A program made the position numbers and the translations under genes. From Opisthocomus hoazin (taxonomy: Eukaryota; Chordata; Aves; Opisthocomiformes; Opisthocomidae), in the NCBI RefSeq assembly GCF_030867145.1, contig NC_134442.1, positions 325,001-389,000 on the forward strand: DNA of 64,000 bases, written 5' to 3'. Under the pieces are notes generated by a model. The model worked only from the letters and a program-made list of their open reading frames with translations, had not been told where the DNA came from and searched no databases. Of the stretch, positions 1-11,065 are shown in pieces (positions within the stretch are counted from its first letter, which is position 1; the number at the start of each line of letters is the position of its first letter).

Positions 1-254
1 GAGGCCGTGCTGCTGTGCTGGTGTTCTCCATGGGCTCAGGTGTGGATGGCACGGAGCAATATTTTAGGGAATGGGTCTGTCCTGAGCCTCCAGGTGTGGG
101 TGTCCAGTTTCAAAGAGAATGGTGAGTGACAACAGGGAACTCCCTGAACTGTCTGCTCATGGCTTTCAGGCAGCACAACCTGCTCAGCCTGCAGAGAAGC
201 ACCGCCATCTCAGGTACTTTTGAGGAGCATGTGGAGGGAGGAGTGACCTCCCCT

Positions 255-960
255 GAAGCAACTTGAGGCCGTTGCCTCTCATCCTATCACTGGTTGGTTG
301 GGAGAAGAGACCAACACCTGCCTCACTACAGCCTGCTTTCAGGTAGTTGTAGAAAGCAAGAAGGTCTCCCCTCAGCCTCCTCTTCTCCAGAATAAACAGC
401 CCCAGTTCCCTCAGCCATTCCTCAAAGACTTGTCCTCTAGACTCCTCACCAGCCTCGTTGCCCTTCTCCGGACATGCTCCAGCACCTCAATATCCTTCTA
501 GTAGTGAGGGGCCCAAAAGTGAACACAGTACTTGAGGTGAGGCCTCACAGGTGCCGAGTACAGTGGCACAATCACTTCCCTACTCCTGCTGGCCACACCA
601 TTCCTGATACAAGGCAGGATGCTGTTGGCCTTCTTGGCCACCTGAGCACACTGCTGGCTCATGTTCAGCCGGATGTCGACTACCATGGTCGCTATGGTCC
701 TTTTCCGCTGGGTAGCTTTCCAGCCACTCATTCCCAAGCCTGTAGTGTTGCATGAGGTTTTTATGACCCAAGGGCAGGACCCGGCACTTGGCCTTGTTGA
801 AACTCATACTGTTGGCCTCAGCCCCATTGTTCTAGTCTGTAAAGATCCCTCTGTAGAGCCTTCCTGCCCTCGAACAGATCAACACTCCCGCCCAATTTGA
901 TATCTCCTGCAAGCTTACTAAGGGAGCACTTGATCCCCTCATCCACATCATTTATAAAGG
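255..960 (-). repeat. CR1 LINE relic (minus sense)
   Basis: Read on the minus strand this stretch carries the familiar CR1 ORF2 3' reverse-transcriptase text in decayed form: the block around 600-670 corresponds to the 'MSQQCAxxAKKANxILxCI' region and that near 770-800 to the 'FNKAKCRxLxLG' region, with several frameshifts. The plus strand shows the usual antisense CR1 wording (cttcttggccacctgagcac). It is one of the older copies in the window, clearly more diverged than the CR1s at 1.1, 31.8 and 45.3 kb. No intact frame is present. Confidence 0.85.
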
Positions 961-1109
961 TATGATTAATTATAAGGATGAGTATTTATAAGGATGCTTA
1001 TTATTGTAAAATTATTAATAAAATAATATAAAATTACTATTTCAATAATAAACACCAGGAAGAAAGGAATTCTTCTATTTAAAAATTCTCTTTATTTTTC
1101 CACTTACAC

Positions 1110-2490
1110 ACTAAGTGATACCCAGGGAACTACAGGCCGGTCAGCCTCACCTCCATCCCGGGAAAGGTGATGGAGCAGCTTATCCTGGAGGCCATCATCA
1201 AACAAGTGGAGGAAAAGAAGGTAATCAGGAGTAGTCAGCATGGATGCACCAAGGGGAAATCATGCCTGACCAATCTGACAGCTTTCTACAATGACATGAC
1301 TGGCTGGGTAGATGAAGGGAGAGCCATGGATGTTGTCTACCTTGACTTCAGCAAGGCTTTCGACACAGTCTCCCATGATATCCTCCTAGGGAAGCTGAGG
1401 AAGTGTGGGCTGGATGAGTGGTCAGTGAAATGGATAGAGAACTGGCTGAATGGCAGAACTCAGAGGGTTGTCACCAGCGTCGCTGAGTCTAGTTGGAGGC
1501 TGGTAACAAGTGGTGTCCCCCAAGGGTCAGTACTGGGCCCAGTCTTGTTTACCTTCTTCATCAACGACCTGGATGAAGAGTTAGAATGTACCCTCAGCAA
1601 GTTTGCTGATGACACCAAACTGGGAGGTGTGGTATATACACCAGAAGGCTGTGCTGCCATTCAGCGTGACCTGGATAGGCTGGAAAGCTGGGCAGAGAGG
1701 AACCTGATGAGGTTCAACAAAGCCAAATGCAGGATCCTGCACCTGGGGAGGAACAACCTCATGCACCTGTACAGGCTTGGGGTGGACCTGCTGGAGAGCA
1801 GCTCTGCGGAGAGGGACCTGGGCGTCCTGGTGGACAACAGGTTGACCATGAGCCAGCAGTGTGCCCTGGCTGACAAGAAAGCCAATGGAATCCTGGGGTG
1901 CATCAAGAAGACTGTGGCCAGCAGGACGAGGGAGGTTCTTCTTCCCCTCTACACTGCCTTAGTGAGGCCTCATCTAGAGTACTGTGTCCAGTTCTGGGCT
2001 CCCTAGTTCAAGAAAGATGAAGAGCTACTGGAGAGAGTCCAGCGGAGGGCTACGAGGATGATGAGGGGACTGGAACATCTCCCCTATGAGGAGAGGTTGA
2101 GGGAACTGGGCTTGTTCAGCCTGAAGAAGAGAAGGCTGAGAGGGGACTTTATAAATGCTTACAAATATCTGAATGGTGGGTGTCAGGAGGATGGGGCCAA
2201 GCTCTTTTCAGTGGTGCCCAGTGACAGGACAAGGGGCAATGGGCACAAACTGAAGCACAGGAAGTTCTGTCTGAACATGAGGAAGAACTTCTTCCCTCTG
2301 AGGGTGATGGAGCACTGGAACAGGCTGCCCAGGGAGGTGGTGGAGTCTCCTTCTCTGGAGATATTCAAGACCCGCCTGGACGCGGTGCTCTGCAGCCTAC
2401 TGTAGGTGAACCTGCCTCGGCAGGAGGGTTGGACTAGATGACCCACAGAGGTCCCTTCCAGCCCCTACCATTCTGTGATTCTGTGATTCT
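1110..2490 (+). repeat. CR1 LINE, 5'-truncated, 3' half of ORF2 and 3' end
   Basis: The segment starts abruptly inside the CR1 ORF2 reverse transcriptase ('[18 protein letters not shown]' region) and runs to the CR1 3' terminus, where the octamer ATTCTGTG is repeated about 2465-2500. 5' truncation is the usual outcome of target-primed reverse transcription. The coding part is better preserved than in the neighbouring minus-sense CR1 at 255-960, so this is a younger insertion. Confidence 0.93.
1167..2405 (+). pseudogene. CR1 ORF2 reverse transcriptase, one nonsense codon
   Basis: One continuous reading frame from 1167 to 2405 is interrupted only at 2004-2006 by TAG. It encodes the C-terminal part of the CR1 RT: '[17 protein letters not shown]' (palm motif A), '[14 protein letters not shown]', and 'FADDTKLGG' (the RT catalytic DD motif), then the thumb and C-terminal region ending just before the 3' UTR. 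At the TAG, the CR1 copy at 32.1-33.4 kb has glutamine ('WAPQFKK'), so a C-to-T change of CAG explains the stop. The frame upstream has no ATG in context because the element is 5' truncated. Retroelement-derived; not a host gene. Confidence 0.88.
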
Positions 2491-2595
2491 GCGATTCTGT
2501 TATGTGGGACTCCACACAGCAGCTTTCCATTTCCTGTGCTTTCTGACAAGAAGACAGGAGCCATCAGTAAATGGAACATAATTCTTTTCATCTTC

Positions 2596-3245
2596 TAGTG
2601 ACTCATTATATGGTAGGGCCTCTTCAGCATGAGTCACCTCCTGAAGCGATGCTCAATAATCTGTTTCTTCTGGCCAGTCTGTGGTCTGTTCCAGGTTTCC
2701 TGGCTGGTTGTGGATGTTCACATGAGACCACTGCATGGTCAGCAGTATCCTCTTACTTCTCATAGCATCTGTTGCATGATGTGTAGGGGAGACGTTTCCT
2801 CTGAACATTCAGAACAGTACAGTGGTGCTAAGAGGATCTGTACCTCTGTCCCAACAACTTCTGAAGCAGCTCAAATGCCCTCTTGTGCTGCTAGGATCTG
2901 TTTTTCAGTTGGGGTGTAGGGGATTTCTGATCCTCAATATCTCCAGCTCCAAAAGCACAGAGCTCAGCCTCATTTTTTTCTTGGTGTTTTCTGTCAGAAG
3001 CTGGCTCCAGCTAAGGCCATGCACCCCAACTGCAGTACAGAGCCCATTTTGCCCTGTTGGCCCTGTACAGACAGGCCCAAGGGCTGCTGCATGACCTGTC
3101 TCGTGTTTCACCCGCTCACAGGCTTGCTATTCCTCAGAGCCCCACTCAAAACAGTTCTTCTCTCAGGAGGGCTCACAAGCTGACTGTAACCTGGAATATG
3201 TCAGGCACTTGCCAGAGTTCATGGTGGTTCTTCCAGATTCCATTT
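2596..3245 (-). mobile_element. Decayed ERV pol fragment related to the 19.4-26 kb element
   Basis: Aligning by eye, this stretch follows the pol gene of the intact ERV (about 21650-22260 in this window) in the same orientation. Shared anchors include gcctcttcagca followed by tcacctcct, a gcatgatg-gtag block, acttctgaagcagctc, tttttcagt-ggg, and the gctcagggccccattcaaaa-like block. It covers the end of RT, the connection and the start of RNase H. Many substitutions and indels have destroyed the frame. It has no LTR nearby, so it is an internal fragment of an older relative of the same ERV lineage. Confidence 0.8.
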
Positions 3246-3254
3246 CCTTTAAGG

Positions 3255-3460
3255 ACATCCTTATAGAAGGCCAGTCTTGCCAGTAAAGATGAAGGGAATG
3301 AAGTTATTGAGTACCTCTTTGCTTTCCACGGCCTTTGTCACCTGATCCCCTGCCTCATTCAGCAGCAGGCCCACATCTTCCCTCATCTTGGTTGACAGCC
3401 AGCTGAACATGAGCCAGCAATGTGCCCAGGTGGCCAAGCAGGGAAGTGGGGAGGTGACAG
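3255..3460. repeat. CR1 mosaic (minus then plus fragments)
   Basis: Positions about 3255-3385 match the antisense CR1 text that precedes the RT (tcacc-gatcccctgcctcattcagcagc); positions about 3388-3450 match the sense CR1 text for '[10 protein letters not shown]'. Two short CR1 pieces therefore abut in opposite orientations directly beside the ERV relic. Both are too decayed to code. Confidence 0.65.
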
Positions 3461-4869
3461 AGCTGGGACTGCTGACTCCAGCTAACCAAAGGAACATTCC
3501 ATACCACAGGACATTGCGCTCAGCAATAAAAGCTGGGGGAGGAAGGAGGAAGGGGGGAACGTTCAGAGTTGTGGTGTCTGTCTTCCTAAGTAACTGCTAT
3601 GTGTGAAGGAGCCCTATATTCCTGGAAGTGGTTCAACATCTGCCTGTCAGTGGGAAGTATCATACTCCTGCCTCATTTGCTTTGCTTGCAAGTGTGGCTT
3701 TGCTTCACTTATTAAACCATCTTTATTGCAAACACAGGGTTTTTTCACTTTTGCCCTTCTGATTGTGTCCCCCATCCTGCACTTGGGGAGTGTGAGCAAG
3801 GACTGTCTGGGGGCTTAGTTGCTGGCTGGAGTTTATCTACCACACCTGTTGATTGTTTTTCCTTTGGCCATGCTTTTCTTTTTTTGTGCCCTCCTTTGGT
3901 GTTTCTGAGATGGTGCCTGGGCTATTTTCTACCTTGTGCAGCAAATACATGAAACAAGTGCCCCCTTTCATTACCTGTAGCATCATGCACTTACTCGCAT
4001 TGCTGTCTTGATAGAGGGTCAGGCATCTGCCCACAGCCTGAAACATCTTAGCCTGTGCCTTTCAGTGTTGCCCAAGGAGAAGAGGTCTGAGGCTGAGAAT
4101 TCAAGCATTGACACCCAAAAATTTCACCTTTATTAATTTCCTGTCTTCCCAAAGCCTGAGCAAGGGATGGGAAAAAAGGATGACACGAGAGTGGGTCATC
4201 ACTGCTTTTTCAATCCATACACAGCTAAATTCAATCCTAATATGTAAGGTTTAATTCAGGTAAATTTTGCTACCACATGTGATTTTTGAAAAGTGTTGAA
4301 ATAATTTCTGATTCTTTTTTATAAGGACTAAAGCCTAGCTAGAAAAGCATCATCAGACATAAATATCTGCACTGTAGACTTCTGTGGAGAAGAGGTGAAT
4401 TTTACTTGTGAAGAGTATTAAGGAGTGTAACACCTCCAAATAATGTGAGGGAACTGAGGAGGAAACCCAGGGAGACACTGACCTCTCTCTTCTGAAGCCC
4501 CCAGCACCACCAGGAGAGAAAATCTCAGGTGAAAATAAGCCATAGTTTGTGTTTCAGGATTCCATAGTGCTATGATCCCGTAGCTGTATGATGTCATAGC
4601 TGTACAGCAAGAATACTACAGCAGGAGACAACTGAAAAAGTCTTAGATGAACCTAATAAGGAAGTCGACAAGTGCAGGGGCGATCCAGCCTGATCTGGTT
4701 TCGGTGCCCAGCAATCCAATACAACACACCATCTTTCCTGTGCAGAGTGACCATCACAGCACATGGAACCCAAGTCGTGGACTAAATGAACTGAATGGGC
4801 ATTGGAATGGGCATGGCCATCAACTGTTTTTTCACTCCTCTACTCATCCACGATCCAATCAGTGATGTC
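3461..4869. other. No recognisable gene or repeat
   Basis: I see no conserved frame, RNA gene or known repeat in these 1.4 kb. Open frames are all below 75 residues and lack protein-like composition. Confidence 0.5.
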
Positions 4870-5480
4870 CTAACATGGAGACAAGGATATGGTGGGGAAC
4901 GGTGTTGAAAGCCCTAGGGAAGTCCACGGAAATGAAACACACTGCTCCTCTCTTATCAACAAATGCAGTCCTTTCACCTTAGAAAGCAGTGAGGATGGCC
5001 AGTCATGAGCTACACAGGATTCATCCATCATCTTCTCTTTCAGACACACAGAAATGGAACCCCTAAGAGACGTTCTGTGACACACTCCTCACCAAAGTGA
5101 AGCTGAACAGCCTCTCGTTCCCCAGTTCATCCTCTGCGCCTTTTTGAAAGATGCATGCACCACACTTTGCCAAGTCATTAGGGAGTTTCCCTGACCTCCA
5201 TGAACATGCAAAGACAAGACAGAGTGACCTCACCATGACATGGGCTTTCTCTCTCAGCACCCTTGGATGCAGCCCCACCAGTTCTGTGGACTGGTAATGT
5301 CTGAGCTCATTCAGGTATCCCCTGACATGATCCACATCCACTGCTGCTTGTTCTCCTCCAGGATCCAGCTTCAGAGCACCAAGGGCTGGGGGACCTTGTG
5401 GGTGAAGAAAGAGGCAGAGAGGACAAAGAGTACCTCAGACAGATCTACACCTGCTCTTCATCATTCCGGTGCCCTTGGAC
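4870..5480 (-). repeat. Old CR1 relic (minus sense)
   Basis: On the minus strand 5341-5063 reads as a degraded form of the CR1 pre-RT and RT text ('LHPRVLRE', then 'SWRSGKLPNDLAKC', then 'FQKGAEDELGNERLFSFTLV'), and 4870-5060 fits the next part (the 'KAF-D' and 'TKG' region). Positions about 5340-5450 resemble the same-orientation CR1-like stretch at 26930-27040. Heavily mutated; no coding potential. Confidence 0.7.
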
Positions 5481-7639
5481 CTCCTTGCAAGTGGTAACTC
5501 CAGCGGAGCTTTGGCTTTGCTGAAACCCTCCTTATCTCTACATTACTCCTTGGAAGCGAAATCCTCTGTCCACACCCTCTCTGCTTTGCTTTTCCATGGA
5601 GCTTCCTGACACGTTGCCGGTTTAGACAAGCTGGTGTCCTGAGAGGTCCTTTTGTTTGCTGGAGTGTCAGCATGCACCCTTTATGGGATCAGACAATGCT
5701 GCCCTTGAAAAGCAGTTGCACTGAATTCTGATGCCCTGCAGTGACACTGCCCAATGGAAGTTCCCAGGCTCGGCCCAAGTCTGCCATTCTGAGACCTGGC
5801 ATCTGCACTCTGCTGCTCTCCCTCCGCACTCCCCTTGGGAGCTGAGACTCCACCGTGGCTTTGCTACTGGAGCTGGCAAGGATGACACAGGTTTTCAGAC
5901 CCCAGTGAGCATCACGTTTGTTGGTCCATCTGTGCTAAAAAGCTGATGCAAAGAGCCTCCAAACACCTAAAGGACGATTTGCAGTCTGCTGTCCTGTGAA
6001 TGTCATGGGAGACTGTTGACTCTCAGCCGCCAGCTGCCCACCAAGCCTCTCTCTCACTCCCTCTCCTTCTTTGTTCGCCTTAGTGTCTGCAGGGTTGCTT
6101 CTCTCACTCTTCTCTTTTACAGCTGCTGCCCACTCTCTTTTGTCCTTTCTCCAGTAGGTTACCAGAGAAGGGCCACTACAATTGCTTATTGGCTCAGGTT
6201 TGGGCAGTGGCTGGTGCACTTTGGAGGCAACTGAAACCTGCTATGTTCAACAAGCAGTCAGCTGTTGCTCTCTTCTCACCTAAACCACCTCTGCAGCCCG
6301 CCTCACCGCTACCAAAGCCTTGCCATGGAAACCCAATACCCAGGGTCATTAAAGTCCCCAGTAAGATGTGAGGCCTTTGATCACAAGACTTCTTCTGGCT
6401 GGCTAAATAAGACTTAGGACCCTTGCTCACCCTGATTATAGGTTCTTTATGTCAGAGCAGAGATGTGCTGGACTTCAGCCATGGCACCAGGGCCAGGCTC
6501 AGACATGAAACAATGAAAAGTGTTCCCAAGTGCCCAAGGTCCCATGCAAGCAAAAGCTTTACTTCAGAGCATGCTAGTTTGGAGGGCAAATGGCAAGGTA
6601 AAGAGGAAATGAGGACTTCCTAATGAATGAATAACCTGATGAACCCTCAGAACCAGAGGGACGCAAGGCTGGACTCCCTGGCAGGACAGGGCTTTGTTGT
6701 CCCTGGTACCCCTGCAGCTCAGGAGGGCTTAAGGTGAAGTTAAAGCTGATCCCCAGGAAGGACAGGATTCTTTCAATAATGTCCTTGGTTATGGACATGC
6801 CGTGATCCAAGAACATTGTGAAAATCATTGATCTCTTCCTTGATTGCATCATCAAATGTGGGAGATTGTTGATGTGGGAGAAGCATCGCCTACATCTACT
6901 GGATAGAGATGGGACAGGACTTGCCTCATGGCAAGAAAGAACAAAATCACTGAACATGCCTGAGGTTCTCTTGGGACCTGTTACATGGCTGCTCTGAATA
7001 GGGATGGTGTTCCTGCAAGCCTTGTGCTGTCCCGGCTGGCTGTGTGTGGTTGTGCTGGACAGCCCTGGAACCTCAGGCAGCACCACAGGGTGTAGTTAAC
7101 CTTTAAACTGAGCAGCTGCCCTGAGTTAGGTCAGGCCTTGTAGGGATGTCTGTGGGAACCCTGCCAGAGCTGCCAGTGGAGATCTGGTAGATACAGCTGG
7201 TGGGGAAGAGAGAGAGATCCAGCTCTGCTGATACCAATGACTCCATTTGCTCAGAGGAATTCCTCTCCAGGCTGCCCTGAACATAATGAGCAGGAACAGG
7301 CTATGTTGTCCTAGACGTGGGCATCTGCTGTCACTGCAGGTGGCCCAAGGCAGGCTCTACCAGTCTCCAGAATGATGAACCCAGCGGTTGCCCTGTCCCT
7401 CTTTATGGCTCGATCAGAGCTTATAGTTCCCTGCACATCTCTTGGACAACCTCTGGTCCCTCAAATGTCACCTGTGGTTTGCATGGGTACAAGACATTCC
7501 TGCCTTTCACAGTCTGGGTATCCTGTTTCATAGTGGAATGGGAAGAGGTGAATCTTGGATTAACTTTGTCACCTGTTGGACTAAAGATTTGCTGCAAAGA
7601 AGTTTGCCTCCCAAGGTGATGGAGGAAACATGAGTCATT
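5481..7639. other. Unrecognised sequence between CR1 relic and OR unit
   Basis: No gene is recognised. The only structure I can point to is about 6508-6620, which is an inverted, diverged copy of 16285-16400 (listed separately). A 170-residue minus-strand open frame at 6574-7086 has no recognisable domain and overlaps that repeat, so I do not call it. Confidence 0.45.
6508..6620 (+). repeat. Unknown interspersed repeat, copy A
   Basis: This ~110-bp stretch (with caagtgcccaagg, cttcagagca and a run ending in aagaggaaatgagg) is recognisable as the reverse complement of 16285-16400, with scattered mismatches. It belongs to no family I can name. Confidence 0.55.
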
Positions 7640-7969
7640 TCTTCAGCATGTTTCAAAGCAGGTTCCCTTGGAGCCCGAGGGACACCTCGAGGGAGCCCAG
7701 AGGGGACAGAGAAGGTTCTGCATATGGCTGGTCCTCTGCTGCTGAGCTGGGCTGGGCTCCTGGGATGGAGGGAGTTCATGGCAACCAAGAAGTACTGCAG
7801 AGAGACAGCTGTGCCCAGGAGCAGCTGCTCTGCAAAGCACAGCAGGGCTGAGGGCACTGCCTGCAGGCAGTGAGCGGAAAGAGCGGAGGCAAAGAGAGGT
7901 TAAAGGCAGTGTGGGGTGTGAGGAAGCCTAGAGCTCAGTGGCAGAGAATTCATCAGAACCCATGATACG
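7640..7969 (+). promoter_or_regulatory. Probable non-coding 5' exon/promoter region of first OR gene
   Basis: This block is conserved at 27330-27625 ahead of the second olfactory receptor, although neither copy has a shared protein frame. Shared landmarks are ggctggtcctctgctgctga, gcagggctgagggcactgcc, tgcaggcagtga and agagaggttaaaggcagtg. Each copy ends at a good splice donor (gtaagt after 7969 here; gtaaat after 27625). The coding exon of each OR starts after an acceptor just before its ATG. Vertebrate OR genes typically have upstream non-coding exons spliced to a single coding exon; the intron here would be about 2.1 kb. Exon start and promoter are inferred, not visible. Confidence 0.5.
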
Positions 7970-10129
7970 GTAAGTCTCTGGCTGCAGGGCAATGCAGATG
8001 AGTGTCTTGGAAGGGTCTCCTAGACCTGGCACATGCCATGGCTGATAGGAGCTGTCAGGATGGCTCTCCTGGCTATTCTGGTTTGGTGCTGGAGGACATG
8101 CTGCAGAGAAGGGACTGCCTGTTGGTGTATCAGAGGGACAGGGCAAGGCAGCTCCCTTCTCCCGGGCTTGGCTGCAAGACTGGGAAGGTGGATGTGCAGC
8201 CAGAGGTACCCAGGATTGTCCTCCAGAGCAGGGTCCCTGCACTCCAGGAGGCTGTGTGCCGGGGAAGGGTCTCTGCCACCTGCCAGGATCATCGTTCAGA
8301 GTGACTGAGAAGCTCCCAATGGTGCTGTGAGCAGAAGTTCTGCAATGAAGGAGTGATCCCCAGCAGGGAAGGGTCCTTTTGCTCTCAAGAGAGTTCTGCA
8401 TGTGTCAGGGCTTCTCACAGCCTCAGCTCTACCTCATGACTTTTCTAAGGGGACTTCTTAAGAAACATACCATTTTAGTGGCTCCTGGAAAGACAAGGAC
8501 TTTTCCTGACTCTTTGTCTGGTTGTCTGGGTTTGGTGCTGGTGGTGAAAATTCTTGTTTCTGCTGAAGAGTGTTCTTTGAGATGCCTAGCGTCTTACACT
8601 GAGAGACCGGTAACTCAGGGAGAAGCACCTCAAAGCACTGTACCCAACTGCCTCCATCCACCTCAGTGACATCTTCCTCTTTCCAGCCATATGAGGTTTC
8701 TGTGATCTGGTTTTCAGCCCCTGCTCGCACAGAGATGTCCCTGGGCAGTGCCCTGCCCCTGGGAGGTGTTGGCAGGGCAGAGGTGAGCACACAGCGAGTG
8801 GGACGGGGTGTGTGAGCACTGACAGGGAGTTGAGCTGGGGCCAGGGAGATGGCTCCTGCCAGGAGCAGCTCCAAGGAGCAGAGACATGGGCAGGGAGTGT
8901 GAGGGAGCTGCTGCCAGAAATGGTGGGGAGGGGGATGGGGGAACGTCCCAGCTGTCCCTGCGGCACAGACACCTTCCACTCAGCAACTCCTCTCAGAAAC
9001 TGGGGCTCAGAAATGACCAACCCCGAATTCCATCTGTCTTTGGGTGTCCCTCCTCCCTTGGTGAGATGATTGTGCGTTCTCACTGCCATCCACTTCTGCC
9101 TGGGCTGCCCTTGCTCTCACCGCTCGATTTGCTGAGTCAGTGTGGGGGGTGAGGTTTGGGGATGGCAGGTTCAGCTCCTGTTCAGATGCAGACCCTTTGG
9201 GTCCTGCAGTGCAAATGTGTCTATGGGAGCAAAGTGCCCCAGTCTCCTCCAGACCACTTCAGGACGTTCTGCTGTTTCCCTGGAGGGTCCTGCTGGGCTG
9301 CAGGGTGCCCTCCCAAAGGGCACAGCTCTCCCATAGTATCTCTGTGCCACCCAGGATCTCTGTGGAGAAGACACCTCAGTGCTAAGGCGATGGCACTGCT
9401 GCTGGGCAGCTGTACGTGGGCAGATGCAATGGTGCCTCGGTGTCCCAGTCTGGGAGTGGGGAGATGAGAAAAGGCAGGGAGTCTGCCCAATTGCTCTCTG
9501 AACCTGGATTCCTCTGCTCTCAGCAGTATCCACTTTCTTTTGAGGGGAACACTTGAGTGTGCTCCTCCTCCAGCTCCCAGCTGCCAGCACAGGGCAGCTG
9601 AGCACAGGGCTGAGGGGCAGAGCAGCTCTCCTCACTCTGCACTGAGGGACAGTCCCTCTGGCTCTCAAGAGCCACAGGATTTCACTTGGAGTGCATTAGA
9701 AATGTCAGGGATTTCTGCCATCCAAACCTACTCCTAAATGCGGCAGGTGCGACTGGAACCAAATAAACAGAACAGATTCCCCTCAGCTCAGTTCTGCAGT
9801 TGGGCAAATTAGGAACAGCAGTGACAAAAAGGTGTTTCGTAAATCACGAGTAACTTTTTTCCAAGATCGCCTTGCGTTCCTAGTTCCCTCTTCCTGCACA
9901 GCAAGAAGGACTGCTCGGGAATCCATTACAGAATCTCTTCTCACAATGACCCCCCCATCCAGCAAAACCCAGAGCCCAGGTGAAGGAGCTGGAGAGAGCT
10001 CTTCCTGAAAAGAGAGACTCTAAGTGTGAGGTCGCTATGAGACAAGCAACAAATTCTGCTCAGAGAAGTCTGGCATAAATCAGTACTGCCTTTTCCTTCT
10101 CAACAGATCCCCATACCCAGAGGAAGCAG

Positions 10130-11065
10130 ATGTCCAACCGCAGCTCCATCACCGGGTTCCTCCTCCTGGCATTTTCAGACACACACGAGCTGCAGCTCTT
10201 GCACTTCTGGCTCTTCCTGGGCATCTACCTGGCTGCCCTCCTCAGCAACGGCCTCATCATCACAGCCATAGCCTGTGACCACTGCCTCCACACCCCCATG
10301 TACTTCTTCCTCCTCAACCTCTCTGTTCTCGACCTGGGCTCCATCTCCACCACTCTCCCCAAAGCCATGGCCAATTCCCTCTGGAACACCAGGGACATCT
10401 CTTATGAAGGATGTGCTGCCCAGGTCTTCTTTGTATTCTTCTTCATTGGTGCAGAGTTTTCTCTTCTCACCATCATGGCCTATGACCGCTACATTGCCGT
10501 TGTCAAACCCCTGCACTACAGGACCCTCCTGGGTAGCAGAGCTTGTGTCCACATGGCAGCAGCTGCCTGGGGCAGTGGGTTTCTCCATGCTGTGCTGAAC
10601 ACCGCCAATACATTTTCCATACCCCTCTGCAAGGGCAATGCTGTGGAGCAGTTCTTCTGTGAAATCCCCCAGATCCTCAAGCTCTCCTGCTCACACTCCT
10701 ACCTCAGGGAAGTTGGGGTACTTATGGTTAGTGTTTCTTTAGCATCTGGGTGTTTTGTTTTCATTGTGCTGTCCTATGTGCAGATCTTCACGGCCGTGCT
10801 GAGGATCCCCTCTGCACAGGGACAGCACAAAGCCTTTTCCACATGCCTCCCCCACCTAGTTGTCATCTGCGTGTTTCTCACAACTGGCATATTAGCCTAC
10901 CTGAAGCCCTCCTCTCTGTCCTCTTCAGCCCTGGATCTGCTGGTGGCAGTGCTGTACTTGATGGTGCCTCCATCAGTGAACCCCCTCATCTACAGCATGA
11001 GGAACCGGGAGCTCAAAGGAGCATTAAATAAACTGATTCACTGGGTTCACCTTCAGCAGCAGTAA
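10130..11065 (+). CDS. Olfactory receptor, OR14-like (avian gamma-c type)
   Basis: A 311-residue single-exon class A GPCR of normal OR length. It has an N-terminal glycosylation site (N3-R-S), 'LHTPMYFFLLNLS' at the end of intracellular loop 1/TM2 (residues 54-66), 'MAYDRYIAVVKPLHY' after TM3 (116-130), 'KAFSTCLPHL' at TM6 (234-243) and 'PSVNPLIYSMRN' in TM7 (281-292). Paired cysteines at 95 and 177 fit the TM3-EL2 disulfide. The ATG follows a splice acceptor at about 10106 or 10120. The protein should act in the plasma membrane of olfactory neurons, coupling odorants to Golf; the ligand is unknown. Oddity: the DRY-box continuation reads V-V-K where the second copy has the usual I-C-R. The closest relative in the window is the OR at 29382. 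No stop or frameshift is present. Confidence 0.93.
   Translation: MSNRSSITGFLLLAFSDTHELQLLHFWLFLGIYLAALLSNGLIITAIACDHCLHTPMYFFLLNLSVLDLGSISTTLPKAMANSLWNTRDISYEGCAAQVFFVFFFIGAEFSLLTIMAYDRYIAVVKPLHYRTLLGSRACVHMAAAAWGSGFLHAVLNTANTFSIPLCKGNAVEQFFCEIPQILKLSCSHSYLREVGVLMVSVSLASGCFVFIVLSYVQIFTAVLRIPSAQGQHKAFSTCLPHLVVICVFLTTGILAYLKPSSLSSSALDLLVAVLYLMVPPSVNPLIYSMRNRELKGALNKLIHWVHLQQQ

Noticed and set aside
6574-7086. 170-codon minus-strand open frame
   Set aside because: Overlaps the unknown repeat at 6508-6620 and shows no recognisable domain.
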